NCBI GenBank assembly: GCA_949126835.1
Contig: OX421498.1
Location: 34,432,799 to 34,496,798 of the forward strand
DNA: 64,000 nt
Direction: 5' to 3'
Origin: Anisus vortex
Lineage: Eukaryota > Mollusca > Gastropoda > Planorbidae
In this document: piece after piece, positions 50,202-60,984 of the stretch
How positions within the stretch are numbered: the stretch's first letter is position 1
How the letters are laid out: each line of letters starts with the position of its first letter
Notes under the pieces: model-generated
What the model saw: the letters and a program-made list of their open reading frames with translations, nothing else
Databases searched by the model: none
What the model was told of the DNA's origin: nothing
Program-made: the position numbers and the translations under genes

Positions 50202-51738
50202 TGTTGTTGTTGTTGTTGTTCGTCCGTCGTGATCGACGATGATCATTATTGTCGTCCTATGAAGTATGAGGTGTGGCTGTGCGGTGGGTTTTCAGGTGGC
50301 TAAAGAGGCCTATCCTTGCGCGGAAGGTACGTCTGCAAACCGTACAGGGGAAGGTCAGAGCGTCGACAATGGGCTCTAGGGCACGATCTTTCCTGGCTTG
50401 TCTCTTGGACTCAGCTGCTCTCTGTTTTTGCTCTTCGCAAAGTGCTGCTCCTTCATGGACCGCTGAGCGCCATGAGGCACGGTCTTTGGCTGTCACCTCC
50501 CAGGAGTCCTCTTTAATGGAAAACGCTTTGAGTGATGCCTTGAGGGTGTCTTTATAGCGCCTTTATGGACCTCCGCGAACTCGCTGACCGTTTTTTAGCT
50601 CGCCATAGAAGAGCCTCTTTGGAAGACGGCAGTCAGGCATGCGTATAACATTCCCAGCCCAGCGAAGTTGAGACTGCATCAGGCTTGTGTGGATGCTTGG
50701 GAGTCCTGCCCTGACGAGTACCTCAAAGTCTGGAATTTTGTCCTGCCATTTGATATTTAGGATTTTTCTCAGGCTTTTTGTGTGGAAGTGATTCAGGAGC
50801 TTAGCATGTCGTTGATAAACAGTCCAAGTCTCACATGCATATAGTAAAGTAGGGAGCACGACTGCTCTGTAGACTTTTATTTTGGTTTGGGTGCTAATGC
50901 CCCTTCTGTTCCAAACATTTTTGTACAGACTTCCAAAGGTTGCACTGGCTTTTGAGATACGGAGGTTTACTTCATCATCAATGACAACACCCTGAGACAG
51001 TGTACTACCAAGGACGTAAATCGGTTTACTGTGTTGATTTTTTCACCATTGATACTGATGTTTGGCTCTATGTAGGGCTTTCCGGGGGCTGGTTGGTACA
51101 GGACTTCTGTCTTCTTAGTGCTGATGGTAAGTCCAAAGTTTGAGCATGCACTGGAAAATTTTTCAACACTGTGTTTCAGATCAGCTTCAGAGCCGGCATT
51201 GAGAGCGCAGTCGTCGGCAAATAGTTAGTCATGAATGGTGTCAGACCTGACCTTTGTTTTTGCTTTGAGTCTCCTAAGGTTGAACAGCCCGCCATCAATG
51301 CGGTACCTAATGTCTACACCCTCAGGTCCATCCCTAAATGCATCAATGAGCATGGCTGTGAACATTAGACTGAACAGTGTTGGAGCCAGAACGCATCCCT
51401 GCTTGACGCCATTTCTCACTGGGAAGGGTTCAGACATCTCTCCATTGTCCTGGACACGAGCCTGCATACCGTCATGAAACTGCCTTACCATAGCTATGAA
51501 CTTTCTTGGGCAGCCGAACTTTGCCATGATTTTCCATAGGCCATCTCTGCTGACTAAGTCAAAGGCCTTGGTCAGATCGATACAAATTGAATACAGGTCT
51601 AAGTTCTGCTCTTGGCACTTCTCTTGAAGCTGTCTAGCTGCGAATACCATGTCGATCGTGCCGCGCTACTTGCGGAAGCCGCACTGGCTTTCTGGTAGTA
51701 GACCTTGCTCCAGATGTACATTTAAGCGATTAATTCTA
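50202..51738 (-). pseudogene. 5'-truncated non-LTR retrotransposon, RT domain to 3' end
   Basis: Minus strand, from 51738 down. It enters in the reverse transcriptase domain (ESQCGFRK, then an in-frame stop, RGTIDMVFAARQLQ), continues through DLTKAFDLVSRDGLW and GVKQGCVLAPTLFS, has a second stop just before the catalytic LFADD box, is frame-shifted after that, then resumes with LLYACETWTVYQRHAK, RWQ/KWQDKIPDFEVL and QLRWAGNVIRMPD. It ends with a C2H2-type finger (CTVC..HLKTH) and a stop at 50257. A (CAA)n tail at about 50220-50203 follows the short UTR. At least two nonsense changes and frameshifts make it dead. Clade (RTE, CR1 or related) is not settled by eye. Confidence 0.85.
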
Positions 51739-52737
51739 GAATTCTACATTATTATAATATCATTAGATAAACTTAGTTTTATCACCATTTAGCTGTCATT
51801 TAACAGTACTTTGATCGTGTAACTGACACAATACGGCGGGTCAAGAGGCTTTTTGTGTGTTACTTTTGTGTTTTAATTTATATTAAATTTTTTTTTCGAT
51901 GAAAGGATCTAAGATTTTGACTGGTTGAAGGTTGGATAATCTGTTGGTTTTTCGTGAATGGGTGTTGTGAATGGGGGCGAGTTGAATGCGCCCGAGTCTC
52001 CAGTTGGTTCTCCATAAAAAAGAAGTGGATTTTCCAGTGGGTTCTTTTTCTGAATCAGAAGAGTGTTATACAGTAGAGAAAACATGATGTGTTCTCCCTT
52101 GCAACACCAAGATCGCCATAATGACACAAGAAGTTTAAAAATCCATTGGCTTCTCTAACAAAATTAGAAGATGATTTACCAATTCTCCATACGAACCAGA
52201 AGAGATAGATAATGTAAAAAATAGTTTACTATGATTTTATCCTCTAAGTTAGTTTTGATCATATTAATATATCCAATGATTTTATCGTACCGTCTAATTT
52301 CTGTTCTGATCAGATTGTTTATTACTCAATTCGTTATATTTGGATTTGTATGGTATTTGGTATTTGGTGTATCAAACTTTGTAATAACAAGCTAATCAGG
52401 TGATGATGTTTAAAATAGCCTTATCGTATTTTTTTTTTCGGGTAATTTTCTAGCATTGCTCATTGTAATAGATTTATCGGAGAATTTTTTATTCGTTTCA
52501 TTACTCTGGAGCCCGTGAAATGATTATTCCACGTGATGGCTGCTATATCCCTTACCCTAACCCTTACCAAATTGGAAGACATGCGTTTGTGTAAGCGTGC
52601 GTGTGCCCGTGTGTGTGAGTTTGTGTGTATGGATGCGTTTGAAAATATGTATTTTGGATGTATCTATATGCCTATATGTATGGGGTATGTACGTATCTAT
52701 AGGTTTAGGTGTGTTTATGATAGTGTGTCTGTATGTG
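51739..52737. other. Intergenic, no gene recognised
   Basis: AT-rich; TG-rich simple sequence from about 52585 onward. No exon with Hv1 S3/S4 features was seen. Confidence 0.4.
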
Positions 52738-52800
52738 TATACGTGTGTGTGTTGCCTTACCTCAAACACTAATTTGGACAGGATCGTGATATGTTAGAGT
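52738..52800 (-). repeat. Partial duplicate of the Hv1-like exon end and splice donor
   Basis: ttgccttacctcaaacacta then atttggacaggatcgtgat repeats 53169-53205, including the donor (minus GTAAGG) and the last codons of the S2 helix with a change to Lys. Separated from the true exon by a SINE. Confidence 0.75.
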
Positions 52801-52829
52801 GTATGCATGTGTGTACGTGTGTGTGTAAG

Positions 52830-53096
52830 TAAAGTACCCGTCGGACCGAATTGATCCATAGGTCCGATGAAACAGCGTTCACCAGTTTCTGTGGCTACGG
52901 CATACTAGGTGATTGTGTGGCCAGCACTATGCACAGCCGCCTTTACTTTACCCCAACTAAGGTCAGGTACCCGTCAGAGCTGGGTAGACTCAGGGACACC
53001 CTCCAGCACCTGGAAAAAAATCCTAGCCTGCACCAGGATTCGAACCCGGGACCTTCGGCTCGCCAGACGAACGCGTTGCCGCTCGGCTACTGTACC
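52830..53096 (-). mobile_element. tRNA-derived SINE (family 1), near complete
   Basis: Tail acccgtcggaccgaattgat at left; B box aggattcgaacccgggac and A box gccgctcggctac at right. One of the best-preserved copies; inserted between duplicated pieces of the Hv1-like exon border. Confidence 0.9.
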
Positions 53097-53175
53097 TCCA
53101 ATACGGACACCGATATGGACATGATCGTGATATGTGTGTGTGTATGCAAATGTGTACGTGTGCGTGCTGCCTTAC

Positions 53176-53576
53176 CTCAAACACCAATATGGACAGGATC
53201 GTGATGCTGGCCATGTGGAACGCGTGGGCAATCCTCTCCTCCAGGACGCCGCTACCATTCGCGGGCGCCTCCGGGACGCCCAACGAGCTGACGTTATCCC
53301 CCTCTTGCCCCGTGTCGTTGCCGACGCAGGCGTAATCTAAGTCCAGGTGCGCAAGGCACTGCCGCCTCTGAGATTCGTTGTTGAAGAGGACGTCGTACTG
53401 GTCAACCGTCGAAACGGTCTGGTTGCTCTTCAGGCTGCTCGACCAGACGATGCAGGATTTCAAGATGGCGTCGTAGATGGTGACGATTTGGGCATCCCTC
53501 GGTACCACGCCGGGGTACTTTTGGCTCAGCCTTGCAATGAACAGCTGGGCTGCCGCTTCTTTGGTGTCCAAAACAT
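53176..53576 (-). CDS. Internal exon of a voltage-gated proton channel (Hv1/HVCN1-like): S1-S2 loop and S2 helix
   Basis: On the minus strand a pyrimidine-rich tract ending TTGCAG precedes 53576 and a GTAAGG donor follows 53176. The exon is 401 nt: two bases of a split codon, then 133 codons open to the end. Its C-terminal end reads AHAFHMASITILSILVFE, a hydrophobic helix close to the S2 segment of Hv1 channels, in which a His/Tyr-Met-Ser-Ile-Thr-Ile-Leu core is characteristic (family knowledge). Before it lies a hydrophilic stretch of about 110 residues with five N-glycosylation sequons (NQT, NES, NDT, NVS, NGS), as expected for an extracellular S1-S2 loop. Hv1 loops in vertebrates are only around 15-20 residues, but long loops are known in molluscan Hv1. 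A voltage-sensing phosphatase is the main alternative. S1 and S3/S4 exons were not recognised in the window, so this is a partial gene. Confidence 0.55.
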
Positions 53577-53732
53577 CTGCAAGAAAAGGAAGTACATGTA
53601 GCTGTAATATCTATAAAAGAAATAGCTATGTCATTCTCTGTCAAAGATTATAACCAATCTAAGCACTCGGTTTGGTGGTGGGGGGGGGGGGGGCAAGTCG
53701 TATAAATTCCTCGAAGGGAAGCGTGAGCAAAT

Positions 53733-53763
53733 ATATATAATTACCGTGAGTTTGTTTATATAT

Positions 53764-53840
<77 letters not shown>
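53733..53840. repeat. (TA)n microsatellite with shared flank
   Basis: About 75 bp of pure TA preceded by taattaccgtgagtttgttt. The same 5' flank and TA tract occur at 26738-26800, so both are probably ends of one dispersed element. Confidence 0.85.
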
Positions 53841-53843
<3 letters not shown>

Positions 53844-54494
53844 TAGAATCCTATTTTCAAAAATAAAGTTTTGTATTTTTTAAAACTTGCTTGAATCTTG
53901 ATACACACGAAGCTTCAGTTTTTATCTAGGCCCTAAGCTAGTTTTTTTTTTCTTCTAGTTTTCTTGTGTCCTAAAAGCATTTATCATTCATTGATAATAA
54001 TAAAAAATAATTTGCTCGTTTTAATTACTAGGCGCATTTATGAAAGTTAAAGAAAAAAGTTATTTTTTCTCACTTAGAACATAACACCATGTAACAACAT
54101 TTTTGTTTATGTTAATTTTTTAATGTTTCTCACATAATTTTGGTATGCTTTTTTCAGTGGTACCATTGGGTTTGCTATATCATCAAGATATCTTGAGAAA
54201 AAGCATAAAGTATATTTTGGAGTTTTTGTATATTATGTGTAATGCATTTTATAACACTATATATATATGCTGATTTTAACTATATTCTTTTGTTTATTTT
54301 TATTTTAACTAATTACAACTGTTATATGAAGTGGTGAATATGTCTAGTAGATCCTGCAAGCTTTGTCCTGACTCATTCTATTATGTGTGGTTACTATATT
54401 AGTCCAACACAAACTAAACATAACATTGTCAGTGGTACAACATTCTTTACTGCATATCATGCTTATTTTTGCTTGGCTACGGGAGATCAGGACA

Positions 54495-55238
54495 AATCGT
54501 AGGTACCACACTACAGTTGTGGCAACTGCAGATCAACTCTGGAAGGATGGCTGTGTGGAATTCTAAAGTCAATGCCTTTTGCGATTCCGAGAATATGGAT
54601 TGAACCGACGAATCATTATGATGACCGATACCTGTTGAGAATATCTTAATACCACCCTTTCACATTAAACTAGGTCTTTTCAAACAATTTGTTAAAGCAT
54701 TAAACCCAGCTAGTGCAGCGTTCCAGCACATTCTGCAGATGTTTTCTAAGGTTAATAAGTCTACAACTAGTTATGCTATTAGACTCGGTTGTCGGTGTTC
54801 AGATGCAAACAATTCAGCAAGTATATTCGTTAGTCCACAGTTTAAAATTATAAAGTTATGTTGGCATGTAAGGAGCTGGAAGACAACATGTTTGCTGTTG
54901 AAAATGGGGCATAGATTGCGTTTAGACATGTTGTTCATAGTTTTTTAGGCAAAAATAAGAGTAATAACTACAAATAGCTAGTTGAAAACTTAATTGTACG
55001 GTTTGCAGATAGCTCAAAAAAGCTTCATTAGCTGCATTCACACTTGGAATTTTTCAGACCAAATTTGGGTGATGTGAGTAAGGAGCACGGAGAACGTTTT
55101 CATCGGGCTATTCTTGCAATGGAGAAAAGATACCAGGGCAGATGGGAGGCAGATATGATCGGTGACTACACCTGGTGTTTGATACGCGATGACGACAAAC
55201 TTCACAATAGAAAACCACGTTCTACTGTTCACTTCTAG
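54495..55238 (+). pseudogene. Remnant of a multi-copy transposon-linked protein
   Basis: Open segments in order, broken by stops and shifts: a region giving IKLGLFKQFVKALNPASAAF, then ASIFVSPQFKII, a decayed middle, and the C-terminus 55044-55238 with LGDVSKEHGERFHRAILAME, KRYQGRW, MIGDYTWCLIRD and a stop. The GERFH..EKRYQG..W..GDY.W.L.R pattern is one I know from abundant uncharacterised proteins scattered in arthropod and mollusc genomes, generally taken as transposon-associated. Function is unknown. A stretch of about 50 bp at 54752-54806 interrupts the frame and recurs at 59187-59236. Confidence 0.6.
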
Positions 55239-56754
55239 TGTTTTTTGAGATTGTGAGAGACTATTACATTACAACATAATTTAACATTATGTAATATATG
55301 TATGTAACGTGATGTAAGGTGACGTTTTGTAACATAACATAACATTTTTGAGCTTGTAATTGTTATATATTGACTAAAGGTGTATCTCATGCAATACGAT
55401 TAATATTAATTAGGCTATATACTATTATGTTAAATTGATTTTTTTGGTTTTATGATCAAACGGTTGATGCAATAAAAAAAAAACAATGTCATATTCAGAC
55501 TCAGCATACTCAAATTAATTTAGAAACATCAAAAAATTTAGATAAACAGAGAATTTTTTTTTTGTTACATGGTGTAATTATACAGCTGGTTGGCGCCAGT
55601 GAGGTCTCTACATTTATAGCCATTAACTGTAAAAAAGAGAAACCAGCCACCAGCGCCGTCGGATTAATTATTCCAACCCATTAGTCATTAGGCGATAACT
55701 AATTACTAACCAAACCAGAACTGCAGCTCCCCCTATAGTGAATACACTGTTTATGTAATGATTCTTAAATTTTATGACTAACTCTACTTGTGCTATTTAC
55801 TGAATATTATGTATTCTTATTTAAAGCAATTGTTACATATAGTAAAGAATAGAAAGCTCTCTTTTAAAAAGTTTTACTTCAACAAATTAATTATTTATTT
55901 ATTAGATTTCGTGCATATTTCTGATTTAGAGCTAACAGTTGTTAACCCAAGCTAACTTTACAACTAGGAAAAATGCCTCGTTATTGGCCAAATATACTAA
56001 ATTTAAAGCTCTCTTCGTTATAATGTTGCATGAAAAAAGTCCCGCTAATATTTCATGCCAACTTTATTCAGTAGCGCCTTTCAACAAAAGTTTTAATTAA
56101 AGAAAAGGTGATTGAATTATGATAAGAATATAGAAATATGTTATAAAATAACATAAGCATAGGGCATACTTTTGGTTTCAAAGAGTCTGAGCCATTATGC
56201 CTTATTATGTTATTATCTACAATGCGATTAACGTTTTTGTATAAAATTTATTTCCTTTTAAATTCCAATGGATACTGTTATTATTATTATATTAAAAAAT
56301 ATAAAAAATATTAACATTTTGACCAAGCTTTAAATTAAGCAACAACAAAAACATTACGGTTACTGGTGCCAAGACAACCGGTCTTTGTGAGTGGATAAGA
56401 AAGACTAGAGTCGGTAGAGATAAGCACCATTGACCATTTTCCGAAAGTGAAGTCTGTAAGACACGCGAAGGTCATCTCAGGGGTTATATTTACTGCTGTT
56501 CTTTTTTAGAATTACGTCTGTCAATGTGTTTCATCTCCACACCTCCTACCCCCTACTTTACACACACACATATGCACACACACCTATACTTTTCTCCATA
56601 GCCCCTCTCATAGATTTAATGGCGGAAGTCGATGATATAAAACAGGATTTCAGCGCTCATGTACTCTGAGGTTCAGATCCCCCCCCCCCCCTCATAGTAC
56701 AGGCTCGTTATGTGATTTAGGCGAGTTGTTACTTGCGAGGGTAATCCGTGGTTA
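55239..56754. other. Intergenic, no gene recognised
   Basis: AT-rich; a poly-C run at about 56680. Includes tggttggcgccagtgag and ccagccaccagcgcc (55590-55660), a weak inverted pair. No gene signals. Confidence 0.4.
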
Positions 56755-56762
56755 GTCTAGGT

Positions 56763-58430
56763 CAGCGATGGCGAACCTATGGCACGCGTGCCACAGCTGG
56801 CACGCAGAGCCATTTCTGCGGGCACGCGAGCATTTACTAAAATTTTTATCTTTGTCTGAAAGAACACAAGGGACACAATGCACAATGCACAATGCTGTTA
56901 TGGAAGCTCTTTTGGCACAAGATATAAAACCAGAAAAAGTTGTTTCAGTTACTAGTGACGGGGCACCTTCCATGGTGGGGGACGCATCTGATTTAAAGAA
57001 GCAAAACACCCAGTCGTTCAGTTTCACTGTATTATACACCATATAAGCTCTTTGTGTCAGGGATAGCAGCAAGAAATTAGATGATATCCTCAAAGATGTC
57101 ACAAAATGGTCAATTACATCATGGCTTGTGACCTTAATTGTCTACCGTTTCACTCACTTCTTGATGAGGGCAAGGCGCAGTAGGCCTACAATACTTTACT
57201 CATGTACAATAATGTCAGGTGGCTGAGCAGAGGACGAGTATTGGAGAGATTTGTGGCATGCTTGAATGAAATTAGGCTGTTTATGAATAAAAAAGGGCAG
57301 GATTATCCATAGCTAACTGATATGGTCTGGCCTACCAACCTCAGTAGTTGTTTGTTTACACATTTTACAGCACATTTCAATGAACTGAATAAAAAACTGC
57401 AGGGTTCAGGGAAAAAAAGGGATTCTGTGAATCAGAACATTTGAAAGAAAACTGCAGGTTTTTAAAGAGAACTAGGCCTCCAAACTAGGCAGCTGAAATA
57501 TTTTCCAAACGTAAAAATGCATTTACAAAATTCTAAAACATTTACCAACAATCCTACAAGCCATCAGGAAATCTACAAGGAATTTTCTAGCATTGTAGCA
57601 GCTGCAAAAGAGAATTTCAGTAATAGTTTTGTACAGTTGCGTAAGATGGAGACAAATCTCTGTTTTCTTACTTCCCCAGATAAAGCCAAATTTGAATAAC
57701 TTGATCTTTCCTGCTTAAATTGTGGTTAGATTTAGGAAAATCTGGAAATGGAGCTATTGGATTTCAAGAAAGCTCTATCTGGAAATGTGCATTCTATTAT
57801 CGGCGTGAAACACTTGAGAGTGTGAAAGGATGGCAAATGACAGCACAGTTGGTAGCTCTGATGATGAAATCCATAAAGTGTGGAATTCTCTGCCAAATAA
57901 TTTCAAGTCGATGAAAGCAGTTGGGATTGCACTTCTTACTTTGTTTGGGTCATCTTATGCTTGTGAGCAACTGTTTTTAACTTTAAATTATAGCAAATCT
58001 AATACCAGAAACAGACTGACAGATGACCTGAGTGCTGCATATGTTGCTCTAAGTTACGGAGTATGAGCAAAGGCTGGACAAATTATCTGCATGCACACAA
58101 CAGCAAAAATCACATTAACTAAGCAAAATCATGACAAATGTATAACTGTAATAACTGTAATTGTGTAATTGTAGTATATTAATATTTTTTTCATTTACTA
58201 CAGTTAATTATTTTATATAAAAAACTGTTGGTATCATTCCATTTAATTTGTTTTTATTTTTGGACAAAAGCTGTTAATTAGTTGGGACAACAGTAGGCCT
58301 TTGAGCTGTTTTTTTTTTCTAAAGTAAAATCTCTGTATTTTATTTCCATTGCTGTGTTGGCACGTTCAAAGAAATAAGTTGGTCTTGTATTGCATTTTGG
58401 GCACGGCCTAAAAAAGGTTCGCCATCACTG
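56763..58430 (+). mobile_element. hAT transposon (Buster-like), defective, with perfect target duplication
   Basis: Target duplication gtctaggt at 56755-56762 and 58431-58438. Terminal inverted repeats cagcgatggcgaacct / aggttcgccatcactg (one mismatch in 16). Inside are pieces of a transposase: SVTSDGAPSMVG, then LNELNKKLQGSGKK-type and FP-x-x-KMHL segments, and a C-terminal dimerisation-like region (LFGSSYACEQLFLTLN, TDDLSAAYVAL, stop at 58066). Stops, frameshifts and a missing N-terminal zinc-finger region make it non-autonomous. The transposase type is that of ZBED/GTF2IRD2-like hAT proteins. Confidence 0.9.
56896..58066 (+). pseudogene. hAT transposase pseudogene
   Basis: Plus-strand fragments in at least three frames between 56896 and 58066. 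Kept motifs: SDGAPSM (part of the RNase-H-like core) near 56958; VRWLSRGRVLERF at about 57218; and near the end WNSLPNNFKSMKAVGIALLT followed by the hATC-like CEQLF and SNTRNRLTDDL. The N-terminal BED finger and much of the catalytic core are missing. Confidence 0.8.
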
Positions 58431-58726
58431 GTCTAGGTTTAAGTAGCAGCGTACATATTTCTGCTTTGTTTTTTTTTATATGTGTTTGTTTATTTATTTG
58501 TCTGTCAATATAACTGTTCGTCCGTCCGTCCATTCAGACACCCATTTAGCTATCCATCTATCTATCCACCCACTCATCCATCCATCTATCTATCTGTCTA
58601 TCTATCTGTCAACAACATTGACAGTCGTAATGTATCATGCCCTACAGTCATCGAATGAGTTAAATTACATATGAATCAATTCACAACATTGGCAATTTTT
58701 AGAATTAACTTCAGTAACATAACACA

Positions 58727-58997
58727 GTGGGGGCGCGGTGGCGAGCGGCAGTGTGTTCGTCTGGCGTACCGAAGGTCCAGGGTTCGAATCCTGGTGAAGG
58801 CTAGGGTTTTGATCGCAGGGACTGGAGGGTGTCCCCGAGTCTACCCAGCTGGGTAACAACTGACATTAGTTGGGGTCAAGTAAAGTCAGCTGGGCACTGT
58901 GCTGGTCACACATCCCCTAGTATGCCGTGTCCACAGAAATTGGTGAACGCTGCTTCACCGGCCCTATGATCCGTTTGGTTAGACGGACGGATACATT
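58727..58997 (+). mobile_element. tRNA-derived SINE (family 1), near complete
   Basis: A box ggtggcgagcgg, B box agggttcgaatcctgg, intact body, and tail ttggttagacgg. A clean copy, so probably young. Confidence 0.9.
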
Positions 58998-59639
58998 ACT
59001 TACATTACACACTGTAATGATAAATGTATTAACCATAACATTAAACACATCATTAATGTGAAAGATTAGAAAAAGTAAACTAATCATGCTTTAGTAAACA
59101 ATGCAATAATTACTACAGTTTTATAGATTACGATAATTATACATTTACTCTGTTTCCTCTATTCGCCCGTTGAACTAAGTAAATTAATAAGTCTACAACT
59201 AGTTATGCTATTAGACTCGGCTGTCGGTGTTCAGTTGGGATGATCAAACCCCACAGTGGCTTCTCCTACTCGCAGACAGTTATGCCACACAAAAAAAAAA
59301 ACGCAAAAACTTGAGTAGACTACTTTTATCGATGTCAACATGACAGCGAAGATTAGCCATACACGCATGGTTTAAGAAAAAAATTACTTTTTGACACGCA
59401 ATATTAGAACCACACCCAATAGTTTTATATAAATCTTTTTTTTTTCTTAGTTTTTCTCATTACAACAACGACATCTCTCGGATTATAGAAAACATAACTC
59501 GATGCCTATACATTTAATAGGCGTATTATTACTTGCTCAAAAGTTTATTTTAACACCGTTTACCGGATTTTAACGCTTATAAGATATGTAGAGTGGATAA
59601 GGTGAGTCGACGCGACTATATTATACATATATAATATAA

Positions 59640-59880
59640 CCTTCACTGGAGCAGCAGACCATGAAGAAAAAGGCTGAAAGTCACAACATAATAGCGGCAC
59701 CTAAAAAAAAAATCCAACGACATCAGCTCCGCCCACACTGGCCACCAACCCGCGCATCTGTGCTCCCAATGCAACCGAAACTTCCAGGGGCGAGAACGGG
59801 CCTTACCTGCCATCTCCGGACGCACAAGCGAATATAGACCTTGACACGACGATGGTCTTCATCGAAAGCTTAGACAAGTA
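59640..59880 (+). mobile_element. LINE 3' fragment with C-terminal C2H2 finger, frameshifted
   Basis: One frame gives HLCSQCNRNF and the next ARTGLTCHLRTHKRI with a stop. Together they are the same C-terminal finger type as in the LINE at 50257-50400 (CTVCRRTFRARIGLFSHLKT), split by a small indel. It is followed by gacgatggtcttcatcgaaa, UTR-like sequence. Confidence 0.6.
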
Positions 59881-60054
59881 TCATCACCAGAATATTATAT
59901 TAAACGAAAAATGTGCCGTGAAGTATTCGGGGATTACCGATGACAGTAACGAAACAATCGGACCATAAAACGTGTGAGACTTTTAATACAGTAATTTGGG
60001 TATTCAAATTGTCAGGGTAAGCCAAAAGTCAAGAAGATGTTAAACTATTATGTC

Positions 60055-60134
60055 TTAACCCTTCCCGTACCGACCTACTTTCCCGTGCATACCTTCAGTC
60101 CCGCTATATACGCGCCCGGGACTGTAAGGGTTAA
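60055..60134. mobile_element. piggyBac-like MITE, copy 3 (reverse)
   Basis: 80 bp bounded by TTAA. Its interior is the reverse complement of the copies at 6811 and 45062. Confidence 0.8.
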
Positions 60135-60266
60135 TTCAAAATTTATAAATTTTACCTTGCCCGTATTAAAATAAATATACAGAGAGTCTCAAATACTCGC
60201 AACTAACCAAATATGATTCTAATGATCAGGGTTACCCCTTGCAATACATTGGCTAGTCTGTTCTTG

Positions 60267-60541
60267 AGGAGGCACGGTGGATGAGCGGCAGTGCGTTCGG
60301 CTCGCGTACCGAAGGACCTGGGTTTGAATCTTGGTGAAAGCTAGGCTTTTTTTTTTTTCAAGGGTGTCCCTGAGTCTACCCAGTTCTGATGGGTACCTGA
60401 CATTACTGACATTGGGGTGACGTAAAGGCGGCTGAGCATTGTGCTGGCCAGACATCCCCTTGCATGCTGTGGCCACAGAAACTGGTGAACGCTGTTTCGA
60501 CGGCCCCTATGATCAATTTGGTCCGACGGGATACTTTACTT
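60267..60541 (+). mobile_element. tRNA-derived SINE (family 1)
   Basis: A box ggtggatgagcgg, B box gggtttgaatcttgg, an internal poly-T expansion at about 60349, full body, and tail ggtccgacgggatacttt. Confidence 0.88.
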
Positions 60542-60984
60542 ACTGTTTTGTCCTTGGGTAGCCAAAACATAAAATGAACACTTTGTATTATTTCTATTGC
60601 TCTCACAAAAAACACATTGCCTGGCAACTTGCCCCAACAAATGATTCGCCGAAGACCTTTTAGGATAGCCGTGAAATAATCTGTATCATTAGGCTTTTAA
60701 CACACAAAAAACCTATTGGCATAAGCTCAATGTAATACACAAAATAAATGTTATGAATATATTACGTTGGCGCATTCATGCCCTTTCAATACATGGTGCT
60801 GGGCACACAATAAACAAAAGCGTTTTTCCGTGGAGACCTGTTATTACAGTACAGATTATTCTTATATTCAATATGAGGTTGGCGCCCGTCGGTCGGATAT
60901 ATTCGTAAGCATAATGTCCCAATGGAAGGCTAATGCGGTGGACGCAAAGTGATATTCACCCTTGATCTTGCCATATTTTATGTC

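Noticed and set aside
50257..51650. Separate host genes encoding a C2H2 finger protein and an RT-like protein
   Set aside because: They are consecutive parts of one degenerate LINE with stops, a frameshift and a (CAA)n tail.
53023..53175. Continuation of the Hv1-like ORF beyond 53176 to give a 182-codon protein
   Set aside because: A good GTAAGG splice donor lies at 53175, and beyond it the frame runs into TG-repeat and SINE sequence, so the exon ends at 53176.
6914..60541. tRNA-Leu/Ser-like genes suggested by good A and B boxes at many sites
   Set aside because: Each is followed by the same non-tRNA body and ends in a ggtccgacggg-type tail; the acceptor stem cannot close. They are SINEs.
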